Of a DNA stretch of 64,000 nucleotides, positions 1 through 9,707 are shown in pieces. Position 1 is the first letter of the stretch; every line of letters begins with the position of its first letter. A program made the translations under genes and the position numbers. The notes beneath the pieces were generated by a model. That model searched no databases. It worked only from the letters and a program-made list of their open reading frames with translations, and was not told where the DNA came from. The DNA comes from Egbenema bharatensis (GTDB lineage: Bacteria > Cyanobacteriota > Cyanobacteriia > Elainellales > Elainellaceae). The stretch lies in the NCBI RefSeq assembly GCF_048077055.1, contig NZ_CP182236.1, positions 1,364,001 to 1,428,000 of the forward strand. Reading direction: 5' to 3'.

Positions 1-231
1 CTGACGATAGGCATCTCTTAAATGCCCTGTGTTCGATCGCTCCAGGAACAAGAAATGCCCCCCTTGATTCTTCGCCAAAAAGACCTGCGCCAGGGCAGCA
101 TAAACACGCGGTTCACTCATCCAACTTCCCTGGGCAACACGCTGCCAGCTAGTCGGCATGGCTTCCAGGGGAACGGCTGGCTCCCCATTGATAGAAATCA
201 GCCTGGAGGCAGTAGTGAAGGTTGATGTCAT
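1..231 (-). CDS. hypothetical protein, N-terminal part (runs off the window)
   Basis: An open frame on the minus strand starts with ATG at 231 and stays open for 77 codons to the window edge, so the C-terminus is outside. A Shine-Dalgarno-like AAGGAG lies about 11 bases upstream of this ATG, which supports the start. The visible part has no signal peptide or membrane segment. It contains a motif around PTSWQRVAQGSWMSEPRVYA followed by a hydrophobic stretch ending FLFLERS. I do not recognise the family. An opposite-strand frame at 22-225 is its shadow. Confidence 0.55.
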   Translation of the reverse strand, partial: MTSTFTTASRLISINGEPAVPLEAMPTSWQRVAQGSWMSEPRVYAALAQVFLAKNQGGHFLFLERSNTGHLRDAYRQ

Positions 232-786
232 GGGTTGAAATTTCTCCTTGATGTGGATACTCTTTTCGAGTCAGCAAACATTAAATCTTTCTAGATTTTG
301 ATTTGGCTAACACACGAGTTCACTGGTTTTTTCTCAACCGATCATTTTATTGAAGGTTTCCCCGCTCTGCACCAGTCATAAGCAAAGCCTATCAGGATGG
401 ATGGATTAACCAGAGGGTACAGGGTGGGAATCGATGCGCTCTCAAGCAGTCTCAGTAGATCGAAAATGGATTGCATTCACGGCAACGCCTGCTTTTGATC
501 CCCCTAAATCCCCCTTAAAAAGGGGGACTTCAAACCTTTTTCGGCTCGGTTCCCCCTTTTTTAAGGGGGGCTAGGGGGGATCTAAACTGGGTTTGCGATC
601 TACTGAGTCTAAATTAATTTCGTGATTGGCTCCAATTGGCTCCATAGGAAAAACCTGCTGAGGAGCCTTGTATCCCCAACAGGTCATCAACTCTGATCTC
701 TTGACTCAAAAAGGCAAATCTAACAATGTTTTCGCTGCATTTCCTCCTTTCACTATCAACTGCTTGAACTCTGCGGCACAGCCGCT
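232..786. other. intergenic region with one inverted-repeat element
   Basis: This 555-base stretch lies between the divergent edge gene and the 3' end of the CHRD gene. It holds the G/C-run inverted repeat at 497-582 and otherwise AT-rich non-coding sequence. The small + strand frame at 668-862 runs into the CHRD gene antisense and has no supporting signal. Confidence 0.5.
497..582. repeat. cyanobacterial interspersed inverted repeat (MITE-like)
   Basis: The element begins GATCCCCCTAAATCCCCC and ends with the near-complement GGGGGGCTAGGGGGGATC. Each arm contains a secondary palindrome of C-run, TTAAAAA/TTTTTTAA and G-run, so a single strand can fold into two nested hairpins. Elements of this form are scattered in many copies in cyanobacterial genomes. 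It carries no coding capacity. Confidence 0.8.
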
Positions 787-2201
787 CTACACGAATTTAG
801 CGGTGTTAAATTCGACCCGATTCTCACCCACTGGATGGATCGTGGAGTGGAGGTTGCCGTAAAGCACATTCCCCAGCAGAGCCGCCTGTAATTCGGGTTC
901 CAGTTTAAATTCACCCGTCACCTGTCCCGACTTTTCATCGGTTGGATTCACAGTGAAGTACCGCTCTACGGTGGCATCCGCAAATCCTTCTGCACTGTAG
1001 TGGATGTGGAATCCGCTGAGAGGGTTACCCTCTGCATCCTCTGGAACTCTCAAGAAGCCTTCAATTAAGGCTTGAGGATCGGCTCCGTTGGGGATCACCG
1101 CCTTGGGATCGACTTCGGTTGCTCCATCGCTGAAGAGGGGCAATCCTTCAAAGTCCTTATAAGAACCCTCAACCCGCAAAATGCCGTCTTTTAGCTCCAA
1201 ATTCATCTCGGTCAAGCCCGGACTGTCGTTAGGGAAGGGGAATTCTCCCGGCCAGTACCGATCGCCGTATCAAATTTAATCCCATCATCACCCACATAGA
1301 GGAAATCATCGCCATTCCCTCCGGTGAGCCGATCGCGTCCTCGGGTTCCAGTTAGCTGTTCTCCGCCATCGCCTGCCTGTTGAACAGATGCAAAGCTATT
1401 GCCTTTATCGAAGTTCCGCAGAGCATCAGATGTGACTTGAACAAAATTGCTGGCTGACAGTTCACTGGCATTAACAAAGGTCAGGGCCGCCAGGATATGC
1501 TCTGTAGATTTATCAATGACGAGTGCGTTATTCTCGCTATCAAACGGTTGCTGCACACCTGCTTTAGTTGGGTTCTTGCCTTGAGCGATAACAATGTCAT
1601 CCATTGATAAGTTATCGGCAATGGCGAGAATATCTTTGCTGGGATCAAAGTCAAAAATCCGGTTAGTGGTTTCCTTGCCTAAGATCACCATATCTTTGCC
1701 AGAGCCTGTGGTGATGGTATTTACCCCACCCCCGGTTCCAACGACAATGTCATTACCGCTGGAACCAATCACAGTGTTATTGCCGCCACCGGGTTCTAAC
1801 AAATCACCGTTTCCGCCCAGATGGCCGCGCAGATTTGATTTGGTTTGAATGCCACCTAAATCCAGCGATCGCACATCTACTGCATCTAATGAAACATGCA
1901 GCGGATTGTCGATCGAATCTGGTCTGGCATGATTATGGAAATCATTCACGTCGAAGCCATCTGAATCAGATGAACCGTGGCTATGTCCCTGATCGTTGTG
2001 AGAGCTGGAATGACCGTGATCCTGTTGGCTACTTTCCTTTTCCAGGGAAGAATCGAGTGCCTCTTCAAAGGTTGATTCTTGTACTGAAGTACCGTTTGAA
2101 CCACCTGAATGATGATCAGATTCATAACCAGAAGCGGAAAAATCACCCGTCTGAGTCAAGTCATGATCATGCAACTCTGTATGATTGTCGAATCCTTCCA
2201 T
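787..2201 (-). pseudogene. RTX-like/CHRD-domain calcium-binding protein, split by a -1 frameshift
   Basis: Two minus-strand frames are best read as one gene. The first starts at ATG 2201, behind a good AAGGAG site, and encodes an acidic, His/Asp/Ser-rich N-terminus followed by glycine-rich RTX-type repeats (GGNGDLLEPGGGNN, SSGNDIVVG, GNGDDFLYVGDD). Its frame drifts at about 1269 and stops at 1212. The second frame, open from about 1269 to 787, encodes a CHRD domain ending GNLHSTIHPVGENRVEF. Restoring one T (GAT-ACGG to GATTACGG, minus strand) joins KFD to YGDRYWPGEFPFPND and gives about 471 residues. Taken as written, the CHRD half would need a TTG start at 1215 without a ribosome site. Probably a secreted or surface calcium-binding protein; function unknown. 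Confidence 0.75.
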
Positions 2202-2866
2202 GATTACTCCTTGTAACTTGAGCGAAATGACAAACATCATGCAGCAACGACTGCTCAAGAGCAAAGCAATCAACGCTGACTGGTTGTCAACGCAGAGAGA
2301 AGCTCTCCAGTTAAAATGCCTGAATTTTAGAAAATGTCAGGTAATACTCGATCGACAACGACGATCCAGGAATGCCCTTATAAAAATCGGAAAAGAATGG
2401 TAAATGCGTAGAGATGATCGGGGCAACGATGCCAGGAATGGCAAGCCGTATCGATCTAGACTAAAACTTTTAAGGGCTGCTGTTTTGTCAGAGATTTCTC
2501 AGAGATTTCTCAGAGATTTCTCAGAGAACAGCTTTAACCTGGATAACAGCCGATGTCAGGGAACAGCCGTTGCTTGTCTCTATGAACTATAGCAAACTCG
2601 ATCGAGCAATTGCAACCACAAAATAAAATAATTAGAACTGATTTTGAAATTTGGTTCCAGTTAGGTTTCACCTGGAGCCTCTCCCACCCCAAAATTGAGG
2701 CAGAGTGAAGGGGTTCAGAGTATTCATACCTCGATTCAGCAACGCCAATCCGCAATGCCAGGTTTCCATAAAAAATGGGGCGATTCTCTCGGCCCCGTCA
2801 TAATCCCGCAAATTTTAACTTAAGTCGTTCCATCAATGATTGGTCAAATCACTGAGGAACCAACCT
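2202..2866. other. intergenic region, contains an 11-bp tandem repeat
   Basis: This 665-base stretch separates the CHRD gene start from the DUF1517 gene end. It contains the tandem repeat at 2488-2527. Short frames on both strands (2185-2403, 2404-2592, 2534-2755) have no ribosome sites or recognisable products, so I call no gene. Confidence 0.5.
2488..2527. repeat. 11-bp tandem repeat, 3.6 copies
   Basis: The unit TCAGAGATTTC occurs three times without mismatch and then as the partial copy TCAGAGA. It is in the upstream region of the CHRD gene. It may be neutral slippage or a short cluster of protein sites. Confidence 0.9.
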
Positions 2867-3814
2867 CTAAACTAATCTCAGCTCTGGATACCCAACTAAT
2901 ACATCTTCAGCAGAGAGGGTATCTCCTTCCGCCTGCGGAGTCCAGAGAACTTCCATTGCCAGCAGACGATCGCTAGATACTGCGCCAAGTTGGGAAATTG
3001 CTTTACGAAGATCCTGTGAGTCTTTCACATCAGGCAGTTCCAATTTGCCCTGAGTTGCTACCAGTAAAGTAACGACGATATACTCACTGGGATTTTCTGG
3101 CATTGCCAACTCTCCCGATGCTGCCAACGCTTTTCTCTTTTCAGCCTCTTGCAGCAGATTGTTGACGTTGGAAAGGGTTTCTTCAGAGAACTTGCTCCGC
3201 TCCGCCAGAGTCAACCGATTGAACTGCGCTTCGGCAGATTCCAGTCGAGCTTGTTGAGACTCACTCCCCCCATAGATCCAATACTCCGGATGACGAAGCA
3301 GGGAAAGCGTTGTTTCTTGCAGCACCTGGGCTAACCCTTCAGAGGAACTGGTGTCTGCTCTTTGGGCAATGCGATTGAGATCGGTTTGAAGTTCACGAGC
3401 TTGAGCCAGCAAACCCACCTGCAACTTCGCTACGGAAACTTTTGGAGAAGTGGTTGTGTAACCATACTCATCGGAACTGGATGCAGCTCGAAAACTCCGA
3501 ACGATGAAAGAGGCCAGAGCCATAAACAGCAGAAGCGTGAATAGACCGCCGCCACCAAAGCCGAAGATCGGCACAATGAAGGGGAAGCCAAAACCGCCGC
3601 CACCAGGGTAATAGCCGCCACCACCGGGAGGAGCATACGTCCGAGGAGCCGGAGCTGTCCGCGTTGGAACCCTAAAGCTACCGCCACCAATCCGACCACC
3701 ACTTCTGGCAGCCAGAGCAGAGTCCGCTTGACCCAATACCAGCGTGATCACCAGGAATGAAACGAGTAAGGGCTTTAAAAGGGGCTTAATCCATGCAAAT
3801 AGTCTTTTGTGCAT
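2867..3814 (-). CDS. DUF1517 family membrane protein
   Basis: The 315-residue product has an N-terminal hydrophobic segment (about residues 13-35, ending ADSALAARSGG) that looks like a signal peptide with an AxA-type cleavage site. A Gly/Pro/Tyr-rich low-complexity stretch (about 38-90) follows, then a second hydrophobic segment (about 88-110) and a soluble C-terminal domain of about 190 residues. This order, with the SGGRIGGGSF motif, matches the DUF1517 family of cyanobacteria and plastids. The biochemical role is not established. The gene is monocistronic; its upstream region has a repeated CCAAACGTTACA. Confidence 0.85.
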   Translation of the reverse strand: MHKRLFAWIKPLLKPLLVSFLVITLVLGQADSALAARSGGRIGGGSFRVPTRTAPAPRTYAPPGGGGYYPGGGGFGFPFIVPIFGFGGGGLFTLLLFMALASFIVRSFRAASSSDEYGYTTTSPKVSVAKLQVGLLAQARELQTDLNRIAQRADTSSSEGLAQVLQETTLSLLRHPEYWIYGGSESQQARLESAEAQFNRLTLAERSKFSEETLSNVNNLLQEAEKRKALAASGELAMPENPSEYIVVTLLVATQGKLELPDVKDSQDLRKAISQLGAVSSDRLLAMEVLWTPQAEGDTLSAEDVLVGYPELRLV

Positions 3815-4055
3815 ATGCCGTACCTGTCAAATTGACGAGCAACCTTGTCGGCTTTGGATAGGCTGGGGGGCAACATCAGCCCACCGGATTCACCAAACGT
3901 TACAGTTTACCAAACGTTACAAATTGTCTACATTTCTAGTCTACCGCCTTACTGTTTGGGTAATGGTGCGGCTTAAGGGGGATTTTAGGGATGGGAGATG
4001 GGGGATTACCGTAATGGGGAAGAGGGAGGAGGGAAGAGGGAAGAAACCAGAATCT

Positions 4056-4274
4056 TTAGCCACCACCAACGATCGTGACAATCTCCAGGCGATCGCCCTC
4101 CTGAATCTGAGTACTGTCCCAAAATTGGCGATGCAGAATTTCGCCATTGTATTCAACAGCTACTAAGCGCGGATTCATACCCAATTGCAGGAGTAAATCG
4201 GGCATTGCCGTTTGAGGAGGGCACTGCTGGACTTCGCCATTGACGTAAAGGGTGATAGTTTGAGTAGATTCCAT
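4056..4274 (-). CDS. thiS: sulfur carrier protein ThiS
   Basis: The 72-residue product has the ubiquitin-like ThiS fold signature: a start of beta-strand type (ITLYVNGE), VAVEYNGEILHR in the middle and the C-terminal IVTIVGGG. In this family the terminal Gly-Gly is adenylated and then thiocarboxylated to carry sulfur for the thiazole half of thiamine. It lies 144 bases downstream of thiE on the same strand, consistent with a thiamine gene pair. The gap contains a dispersed palindromic repeat (about 4371-4396), so co-transcription is likely but not certain. Confidence 0.9.
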   Translation of the reverse strand: MESTQTITLYVNGEVQQCPPQTAMPDLLLQLGMNPRLVAVEYNGEILHRQFWDSTQIQEGDRLEIVTIVGGG

Positions 4275-4418
4275 GAGTTTAAGGTTTATGGCTTTCTAGA
4301 CAGTACAGTCGTTTCCAAAATCGTTGCAGCGAGTCATGTTAGGGATATGGGGAAAAATAATATATCCGGTAGGGGGCGCACTGCTGTGCGCCTCTTATGC
4401 ACCCTCACAACAGCTTCC

Positions 4419-5540
4419 TTAGTTAATGCTTTCATTCGATCGAAACCGTGTGTGGATTGAATGGAGGGTTTGTTGGCGGTTCAGTTGGGAGATAAAGAAC
4501 TGAGTCGCCAGAGTGGGCTGTTCCGACTGCATGATGGCGCGCACAACCGCAATGCGCTCTGCCCCTGCTGAGAGCACTTCGTGGAGATTTTCCAGATCAA
4601 TCCCGCCGATCGCAAACCAGGGAAGGGTAGCATGGTTGACCGCATGACGAACATAATCCAATCCAGCCGCCGCTCGGCCTGCTTTCGTGGGAGTCTCATA
4701 AACGGGGCCAACCCCCACATAATCGACTCCTTCCCGCATCGCTCGATCGAGATCGTCTGGTGAGTGGGTCGATCGCCCAACAATTTTTTGGGAACCCAGC
4801 AATTGCCGCGCCAGAGCCACCGGAACATCCTGCTGCCCTAAGTGAACTCCGTCTGCATCAACCGCGATCGCCAGATCAATGCGATCGTTAATCACAAACA
4901 GCGCATCGTAACGATGGCAAAGCTCCTTGAGGGCCTTAGCGGTATGCAGGCGCGTTAGATCATCCGCCGTTTTATCCCGATATTGCACCAACGTCACTCC
5001 CCCCTGAAGGGATGCTTCCACCACATCCAGCAAATTCTCCACCGGGGATGTGATCAGATACAGCCGAGACTGTAATAGCTTTTGCAACCGACGATGGCTG
5101 GATAAATGCTCGGTTAACTGACTTTCTAAGCTGTAAACCCGATAACGGATTTGCTTACAGGCTTCTCCCATCTCTGGTGACACAATCTTGCCGTACTCCT
5201 CCAACACCCGCAGAGCTTCCTGAACCCGACAAAAGTTTGCCTGTAGGACTTGAGCGACACTCGATCGCACTTGCTCCTGAGGATGGGTGAGATCGGTACC
5301 TGGATCCTGCGGCGTATTGCGAGCTGCCCGAATCTCATCGCTGTGCCATTGAGCAATCAACTGACGCAGTTGCTTACATTCCTCCGTCAGGGCACGCTGG
5401 TTTAGCCCAAATCGACACCATTCTTCAATAATTCGTAACCCTTCCCGCGATCGATCTAAATTTGCATCTAAAATTCGCAAGACCGCAGGTTGGGAAGCAA
5501 AGCCTTGCCCGATCGAGCGTTGGTAATCCGTTTCAGCCAT
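4419..5540 (-). CDS. thiE: thiamine-phosphate synthase with N-terminal ThiD2-like domain
   Basis: I chose ATG 5540 because GAGGGGG stands about 8 bases upstream; an earlier in-frame ATG and a longer frame exist. The 373-residue product has two parts. Residues about 20-150 (RILDANLDRSREGLRIIEEW) match the ThiD2-like domain seen in cyanobacterial ThiE. Residues about 165-360 form the TIM-barrel thiamine-phosphate synthase, with QYRDK, INDR, DGVHLGQ, YVGVGPVYETPTK and FAIGGI. ThiE joins hydroxymethylpyrimidine diphosphate and thiazole phosphate. No TPP riboswitch core is visible upstream. It leads the thiE-thiS pair. Confidence 0.93.
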   Translation of the reverse strand: MAETDYQRSIGQGFASQPAVLRILDANLDRSREGLRIIEEWCRFGLNQRALTEECKQLRQLIAQWHSDEIRAARNTPQDPGTDLTHPQEQVRSSVAQVLQANFCRVQEALRVLEEYGKIVSPEMGEACKQIRYRVYSLESQLTEHLSSHRRLQKLLQSRLYLITSPVENLLDVVEASLQGGVTLVQYRDKTADDLTRLHTAKALKELCHRYDALFVINDRIDLAIAVDADGVHLGQQDVPVALARQLLGSQKIVGRSTHSPDDLDRAMREGVDYVGVGPVYETPTKAGRAAAGLDYVRHAVNHATLPWFAIGGIDLENLHEVLSAGAERIAVVRAIMQSEQPTLATQFFISQLNRQQTLHSIHTRFRSNESIN

Positions 5541-5734
5541 TTCGTTTCCCCCTCTATTTTTCATCCTAACAGGCTGGGTCAAGCGTTGTTGGAGCAGCAC
5601 TGGGAAAATTATCTGATTAAGTAAAATTTATTCACAAATGCGCTACATATAGAGAATAAATAACTCTTTCGTGGCAAAATAAACCACATATAGCGTTGAG
5701 CAACCTGTAGCTGTCCAGTGTCAGGAGAATTTCT

Positions 5735-7711
5735 ATGCGTTTGCGTCCTCCCTCCCATCGTTTCCATTGCTCTGCTCAATCTGTCTTGTTTTTCAGTATT
5801 GGGGTTCCCTGGTGGTTCAAAGTTTTTTCAACAACGATCGGCTTGGGGGTTTTTCTTATCCTGGTATCCGGCAGCGAACAGCAAGCGATCGCCCAAACAA
5901 CGCCTTCTGCGCCTGAATCTTCAACCCAGTCCACCGCTTCCCACCTTTTGTTTGTCAATCCGATCGTCGGCAACAATGCGAGTGGAGATGGCAGTCAGCG
6001 ATCGCCGTTTCGCACCATCACCCATGCCCTGCAAGTTGCCCAGCCCAATACCGTCATCATGTTAACTCCAGGAACTTATAGTGCGGAAACCGGAGAAGTT
6101 TTTCCGCTCGTAATGCAGCCCCATGTGACGATCCAGGGGGATCCGAGCCAGTATGGCCGGGGAATTGTGATTCGCGGTGGAGGCACCTTTCTGAGTCCTA
6201 CTTCAGCGGGACAGAATATTACCCTGCTGGGGGCCGATCAGGCGCAGCTACTAGGGGTTACAGTCACTAACCCAAATCCACGCGGCTATGGTCTGTGGGT
6301 GGAATCGAGTCATCCGATCGTGCGCGGCAATACCTTTACCGGAAATACCCATGATGGTATCTCCACCGTCGGCAACAGTGCGCCGCTGATTCAAAACAAT
6401 CGGTTTACCCAAAACGGTGCCAATGGAATTACGATTTTTGGGCGATCGCAGCCAGAAGTCCGGCAGAATGCCTTTGAGCGAACGGGCTTTGGGATTAATG
6501 TGGCTGAACAGGCGACTCCTCTGGTCGTTGACAATCAGGTGAGTCAAAACCGGATTGGCGTTTTGGTTCAGGGTGATGCCCAGCCCGTGCTGCGGGGAAA
6601 TCGCATTGAGGCAAACCGAGAAGATGGACTAACCGCCATCAGCAATGCGCAACCCAATCTAGGGACTGCCAGCGATCCGGGACATAATGTGTTTGCCAAT
6701 AATCCAGTTGATTTGAATGCCAATGCCACAAGCCAGACGATTCCGGCACACGGCAATCAGCTCACAGGCGATCGACTCCAGGGTGAAGTCGATCTGGCTG
6801 GAACAACGCCCCTCGCCAGCCCTCCCACTCCCCCAGCTAATCGCTTTGCTGCCCCGGCTGCCAATTCCTCAGAATCTATTACGGAATTACCCCCTCCTGC
6901 GGCTTCAAATGTTCAACCTGCCATCACAGAACTTCCCCCCACTCCAGTGGTCTCAGTGAACGCTCCGCCTCCTGCCCCGGCTACGACTGCCACGATCGAG
7001 GTTGCCGTTCCGCCTCCTACCCCACCCGTCCCAAGACCCGCCCTCTCACCTGCCCCAAGACCCACCGTTTCCACCTCATCCAACCTGCGACCCGTTGCAG
7101 TGCGTCGTCCTCGCTCTACCCATCCCTCGGATATCATCCATGCCGCCAATCGGATCGCTCCCACTGAACCGATCGCCCTGGAAATTCCGGCTTCTCCACC
7201 CAGTCAGCTCGTATCAGCAACCCAAGCCCCTCCTCTGCCAACTCCATCTCCCCAATCGCGATCGAGCTTCAATACTCCGATCGATATTCCGGTTCCTGCT
7301 CCCGAATCCAGCCCAAGCGCACCCGCGGCCGTCGCCAGTCGGAATCTGCCAACGCCTCCTCCCCAAATGCCCCAATCCGATGTACTTCCGGTTCCAGAAG
7401 CTGACATTCCCGTTGGCAATATCGGCAGTTTGCCCACCGTCAATGTTTCTCGCAACGTCGCCTTTCGGGCAGGAGGAGGGGGAGGAAACACGGTGAGTCG
7501 GGCTGGATTACGCTATCGCGTTGTCGTAGAAACCAGTGATGAACGGGATCAAACCCACGTTCAATCGATCGTTCCCTCCGCCTTCCGAACTTCCATCAAC
7601 GGTCGATCGCTGATTCAGGTGGGAGCCTTTAGCAGTCGCGCCAATGCGGAACAAACCGTGCAAACCCTGAGCCAGAGCGGCTTGAGGGCTGTGATTCAGG
7701 AGATTGAGTAA
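5735..7711 (+). CDS. secreted DUF1565/parallel beta-helix protein with C-terminal SPOR-like domain
   Basis: The start at 5735 follows AGGAGAATTTCT, a clear ribosome site. The 658-residue product begins with a long hydrophobic leader (to about residue 53, ending SEQQAIAQ). A DUF1565/right-handed beta-helix region (about 70-345) has repeating turns such as GNTFTGNTHDGIS and GNRIEANREDG. A very Pro/Ala/Ser-rich linker (about 360-590) follows. The end (about 620-658) reads RSLIQVGAFSSRANAEQTV, the hallmark of a SPOR peptidoglycan-binding domain. The likely location is the periplasm or wall. Substrate unknown. It converges with cysA; short AAATTGAG/TAATAGAG repeats fill the 30-base gap. Confidence 0.85.
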   Translation: MRLRPPSHRFHCSAQSVLFFSIGVPWWFKVFSTTIGLGVFLILVSGSEQQAIAQTTPSAPESSTQSTASHLLFVNPIVGNNASGDGSQRSPFRTITHALQVAQPNTVIMLTPGTYSAETGEVFPLVMQPHVTIQGDPSQYGRGIVIRGGGTFLSPTSAGQNITLLGADQAQLLGVTVTNPNPRGYGLWVESSHPIVRGNTFTGNTHDGISTVGNSAPLIQNNRFTQNGANGITIFGRSQPEVRQNAFERTGFGINVAEQATPLVVDNQVSQNRIGVLVQGDAQPVLRGNRIEANREDGLTAISNAQPNLGTASDPGHNVFANNPVDLNANATSQTIPAHGNQLTGDRLQGEVDLAGTTPLASPPTPPANRFAAPAANSSESITELPPPAASNVQPAITELPPTPVVSVNAPPPAPATTATIEVAVPPPTPPVPRPALSPAPRPTVSTSSNLRPVAVRRPRSTHPSDIIHAANRIAPTEPIALEIPASPPSQLVSATQAPPLPTPSPQSRSSFNTPIDIPVPAPESSPSAPAAVASRNLPTPPPQMPQSDVLPVPEADIPVGNIGSLPTVNVSRNVAFRAGGGGGNTVSRAGLRYRVVVETSDERDQTHVQSIVPSAFRTSINGRSLIQVGAFSSRANAEQTVQTLSQSGLRAVIQEIE

Positions 7712-7741
7712 TAGAGCTAAATTGAGATTGAGTATGTAGAG

Positions 7742-8758
7742 CTAAATTGAGTAATAGAGTGGGAAAGCCCTGGCATCCTTTGGTTTAACATAAACTCGCT
7801 GCTGCGGTCGAAGCTTCAATTGATCAAATCGATCGCGGCTTAGATGGGCCGTGACCACCTGTCCATCATCCAGTACCAGTTCCGCCTGAATTTCCCAGCC
7901 CAGATGGATTAAACGATTCACCCGTGCTGGAACCGTTGTGCCATTGGGCTGAACATCCACCATCACATCATGGGGACGCAGGAACACTTCGGGATGGGGC
8001 GAATCAAAGCCATTTCCCTGGAAGATGTGCGAACTGCTGGGTAGAACGTTAACTGGGCCGATAAAGCTCATCACAAATGCCGTTGCCGGATTGTCATAAA
8101 TCTCGGCTGGACTGCCCACCTGCTCCACCTTGCCCTCATTCATCACCACAATCTCATCCGACACTTCCATCGCCTCTTCCTGATCGTGGGTAACAAATAC
8201 CGTTGTCACATGAACCTCATCGTGGAGCCGCCGCAGCCAGGCTCTCAAATCTTTCCGCACCTTGGCATCCAATGCCCCAAACGGTTCATCCAGCAACAAG
8301 ACTTTTGGTTCTACCGCCAATGCCCGCGCCAGGGCCACCCGCTGCCGTTGCCCTCCCGAAAGCTGAGATGGATAGCGATCGCCCAATCCTCCTAGCTGCA
8401 CCAGTTCCAGCAGCTCTTCCACTCGTCGCTGAATCTTCGCCCTGGGCATCTTGCGAATGTCCATCCCAAAGGCAATATTTTTCCGCACCGTCATATGCTT
8501 AAACAGGGCATAGTGCTGAAACACAAAGCCAATGTTGCGTTCCTGCACACTTTCGTAGGTGGCATCGCGTCCAGTTAAGAAGATTCGACCTGCATCAGGA
8601 ACCTCTAATCCTGCAATTAGCCTCAGCAGGGTAGACTTTCCAGACCCCGATGGCCCCAACAGCGCAACCAACGAGCCGGTTTTGATTTCCAGATTCACCT
8701 GATCCACTGCCTGAAACTCATCAAACCGTTTGGATACATTTTCAATGACGATGCCCAC
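7742..8758 (-). CDS. cysA: sulfate/thiosulfate ABC transporter ATP-binding protein CysA
   Basis: The gene starts with GTG at 8758, supported by AGAGGA about 8 bases upstream. The 338-residue product has an ABC ATPase domain with Walker A GPSGSGKST, Q-loop region FVFQHYALFKHMTV, signature LSGGQRQR and Walker B LLLDEPFGALD. A C-terminal regulatory domain (about 240-338) is typical of the CysA/MalK group. It energises uptake of sulfate or thiosulfate. The usual permease and binding-protein genes are not adjacent, so the rest of the transporter must be encoded elsewhere; the substrate rests on sequence resemblance only. Confidence 0.87.
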   Translation of the reverse strand: MGIVIENVSKRFDEFQAVDQVNLEIKTGSLVALLGPSGSGKSTLLRLIAGLEVPDAGRIFLTGRDATYESVQERNIGFVFQHYALFKHMTVRKNIAFGMDIRKMPRAKIQRRVEELLELVQLGGLGDRYPSQLSGGQRQRVALARALAVEPKVLLLDEPFGALDAKVRKDLRAWLRRLHDEVHVTTVFVTHDQEEAMEVSDEIVVMNEGKVEQVGSPAEIYDNPATAFVMSFIGPVNVLPSSSHIFQGNGFDSPHPEVFLRPHDVMVDVQPNGTTVPARVNRLIHLGWEIQAELVLDDGQVVTAHLSRDRFDQLKLRPQQRVYVKPKDARAFPLYYSI

Positions 8759-9188
8759 GATGCAGTTCCTCTTTAGAATGGAAAGTTAGGTTTGGAACGG
8801 AGAGAAGGGGAGTAAGATCGGGACTCAGCGACAGTGAATCATCCTTAAATCCCTAGTTAATCGATGTGGTTACTGTAGTTTTTATAGCACACTCTTTCCC
8901 GGTTTAATATTTAATCTGAAAACTCTAGATTTTAGACTCAAGCGGTCGTCATACAGATAGCAGCATACAGATAGCAGCCCGCCCCTACTCAGTTAGGTTG
9001 CTTCTCCGTAATCCCCTAAATTTGACCTGTGGCACTGGATCCGGGTTGACAGATTCAGTCGATTTGGGATGGCACAAGATCAAACTGCCCTGGACTGAAT
9101 CTCTTGATTGAACTGCACGGAAGTCCCCTACGGTTGTATGATGCTTTTCAACTTTGCGATCGGATCAACCCAACCATTCAACCCAACC
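8759..9188. other. divergent intergenic region between cysA and a phosphoribosyltransferase gene
   Basis: This 430-base region must hold both divergent promoters. It contains a perfect 14-base direct repeat (CATACAGATAGCAG at 8950-8963 and 8964-8977). I see no gene or confident promoter. Confidence 0.4.
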
Positions 9189-9707
9189 ATGCCGGATTTA
9201 TACGTTTCCTGGTCAGAGTATCACCAAAAAATTACTCAGCTTGCTGCCAAAATTTACGAATCCCAATGGGAGTTTAACCAAATTATCTGCCTGGCTAGAG
9301 GCGGGCTGCGCGTCGGAGATATTTTGTCTCGCATTTTTGACAAACCGATGGCGATTCTAGCTACCTCGTCCTATGGCGGTGCAGAGGGAAAAGAACGGGG
9401 TTCTATCACCTTTGCCCGTGACTTAACCATGACCACAGCCAATTTAGGCAGCCATATCCTGTTGGTAGATGATCTGGTGGATTCTGGGGTGAGCCTGGAA
9501 CGTACGCTGGTTTGGCTCGATCGAAAATATGGCTTTTATATTGATGAGGTACGTTCTGCGGTGTTGTGGTACAAGTCCTCATCATCGATCGCCCCAGATT
9601 ATTACGTAGACTACCTGGCGGATAATCCGTGGATTCATCAGCCCTTTGAAGAGTTTGAAACCATGAATCCGTCTGATTTGGGCAAAGTGCATTCTCCAGC
9701 ATCATAG
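9189..9707 (+). CDS. phosphoribosyltransferase family protein
   Basis: The 172-residue product carries the type I PRTase fold: a substrate loop region IICLARGGLRVGDIL and the PRPP-binding motif ILLVDDLVDSGVSL. These enzymes transfer phosphoribose between PRPP and a base; the sequence resembles xanthine/guanine or regulatory PRTases but the base is not clear. I took the MPDLYVSW start at 9189, where family-like sequence begins. A longer frame from 9108 adds about 27 residues without conserved character. No strong ribosome site precedes either. Confidence 0.8.
   Translation: MPDLYVSWSEYHQKITQLAAKIYESQWEFNQIICLARGGLRVGDILSRIFDKPMAILATSSYGGAEGKERGSITFARDLTMTTANLGSHILLVDDLVDSGVSLERTLVWLDRKYGFYIDEVRSAVLWYKSSSSIAPDYYVDYLADNPWIHQPFEEFETMNPSDLGKVHSPAS

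Noticed and set aside
5541..5734. Possible TPP riboswitch upstream of thiE
   Set aside because: The conserved CUGAGA and ACCUGA cores of the THI element are not present.
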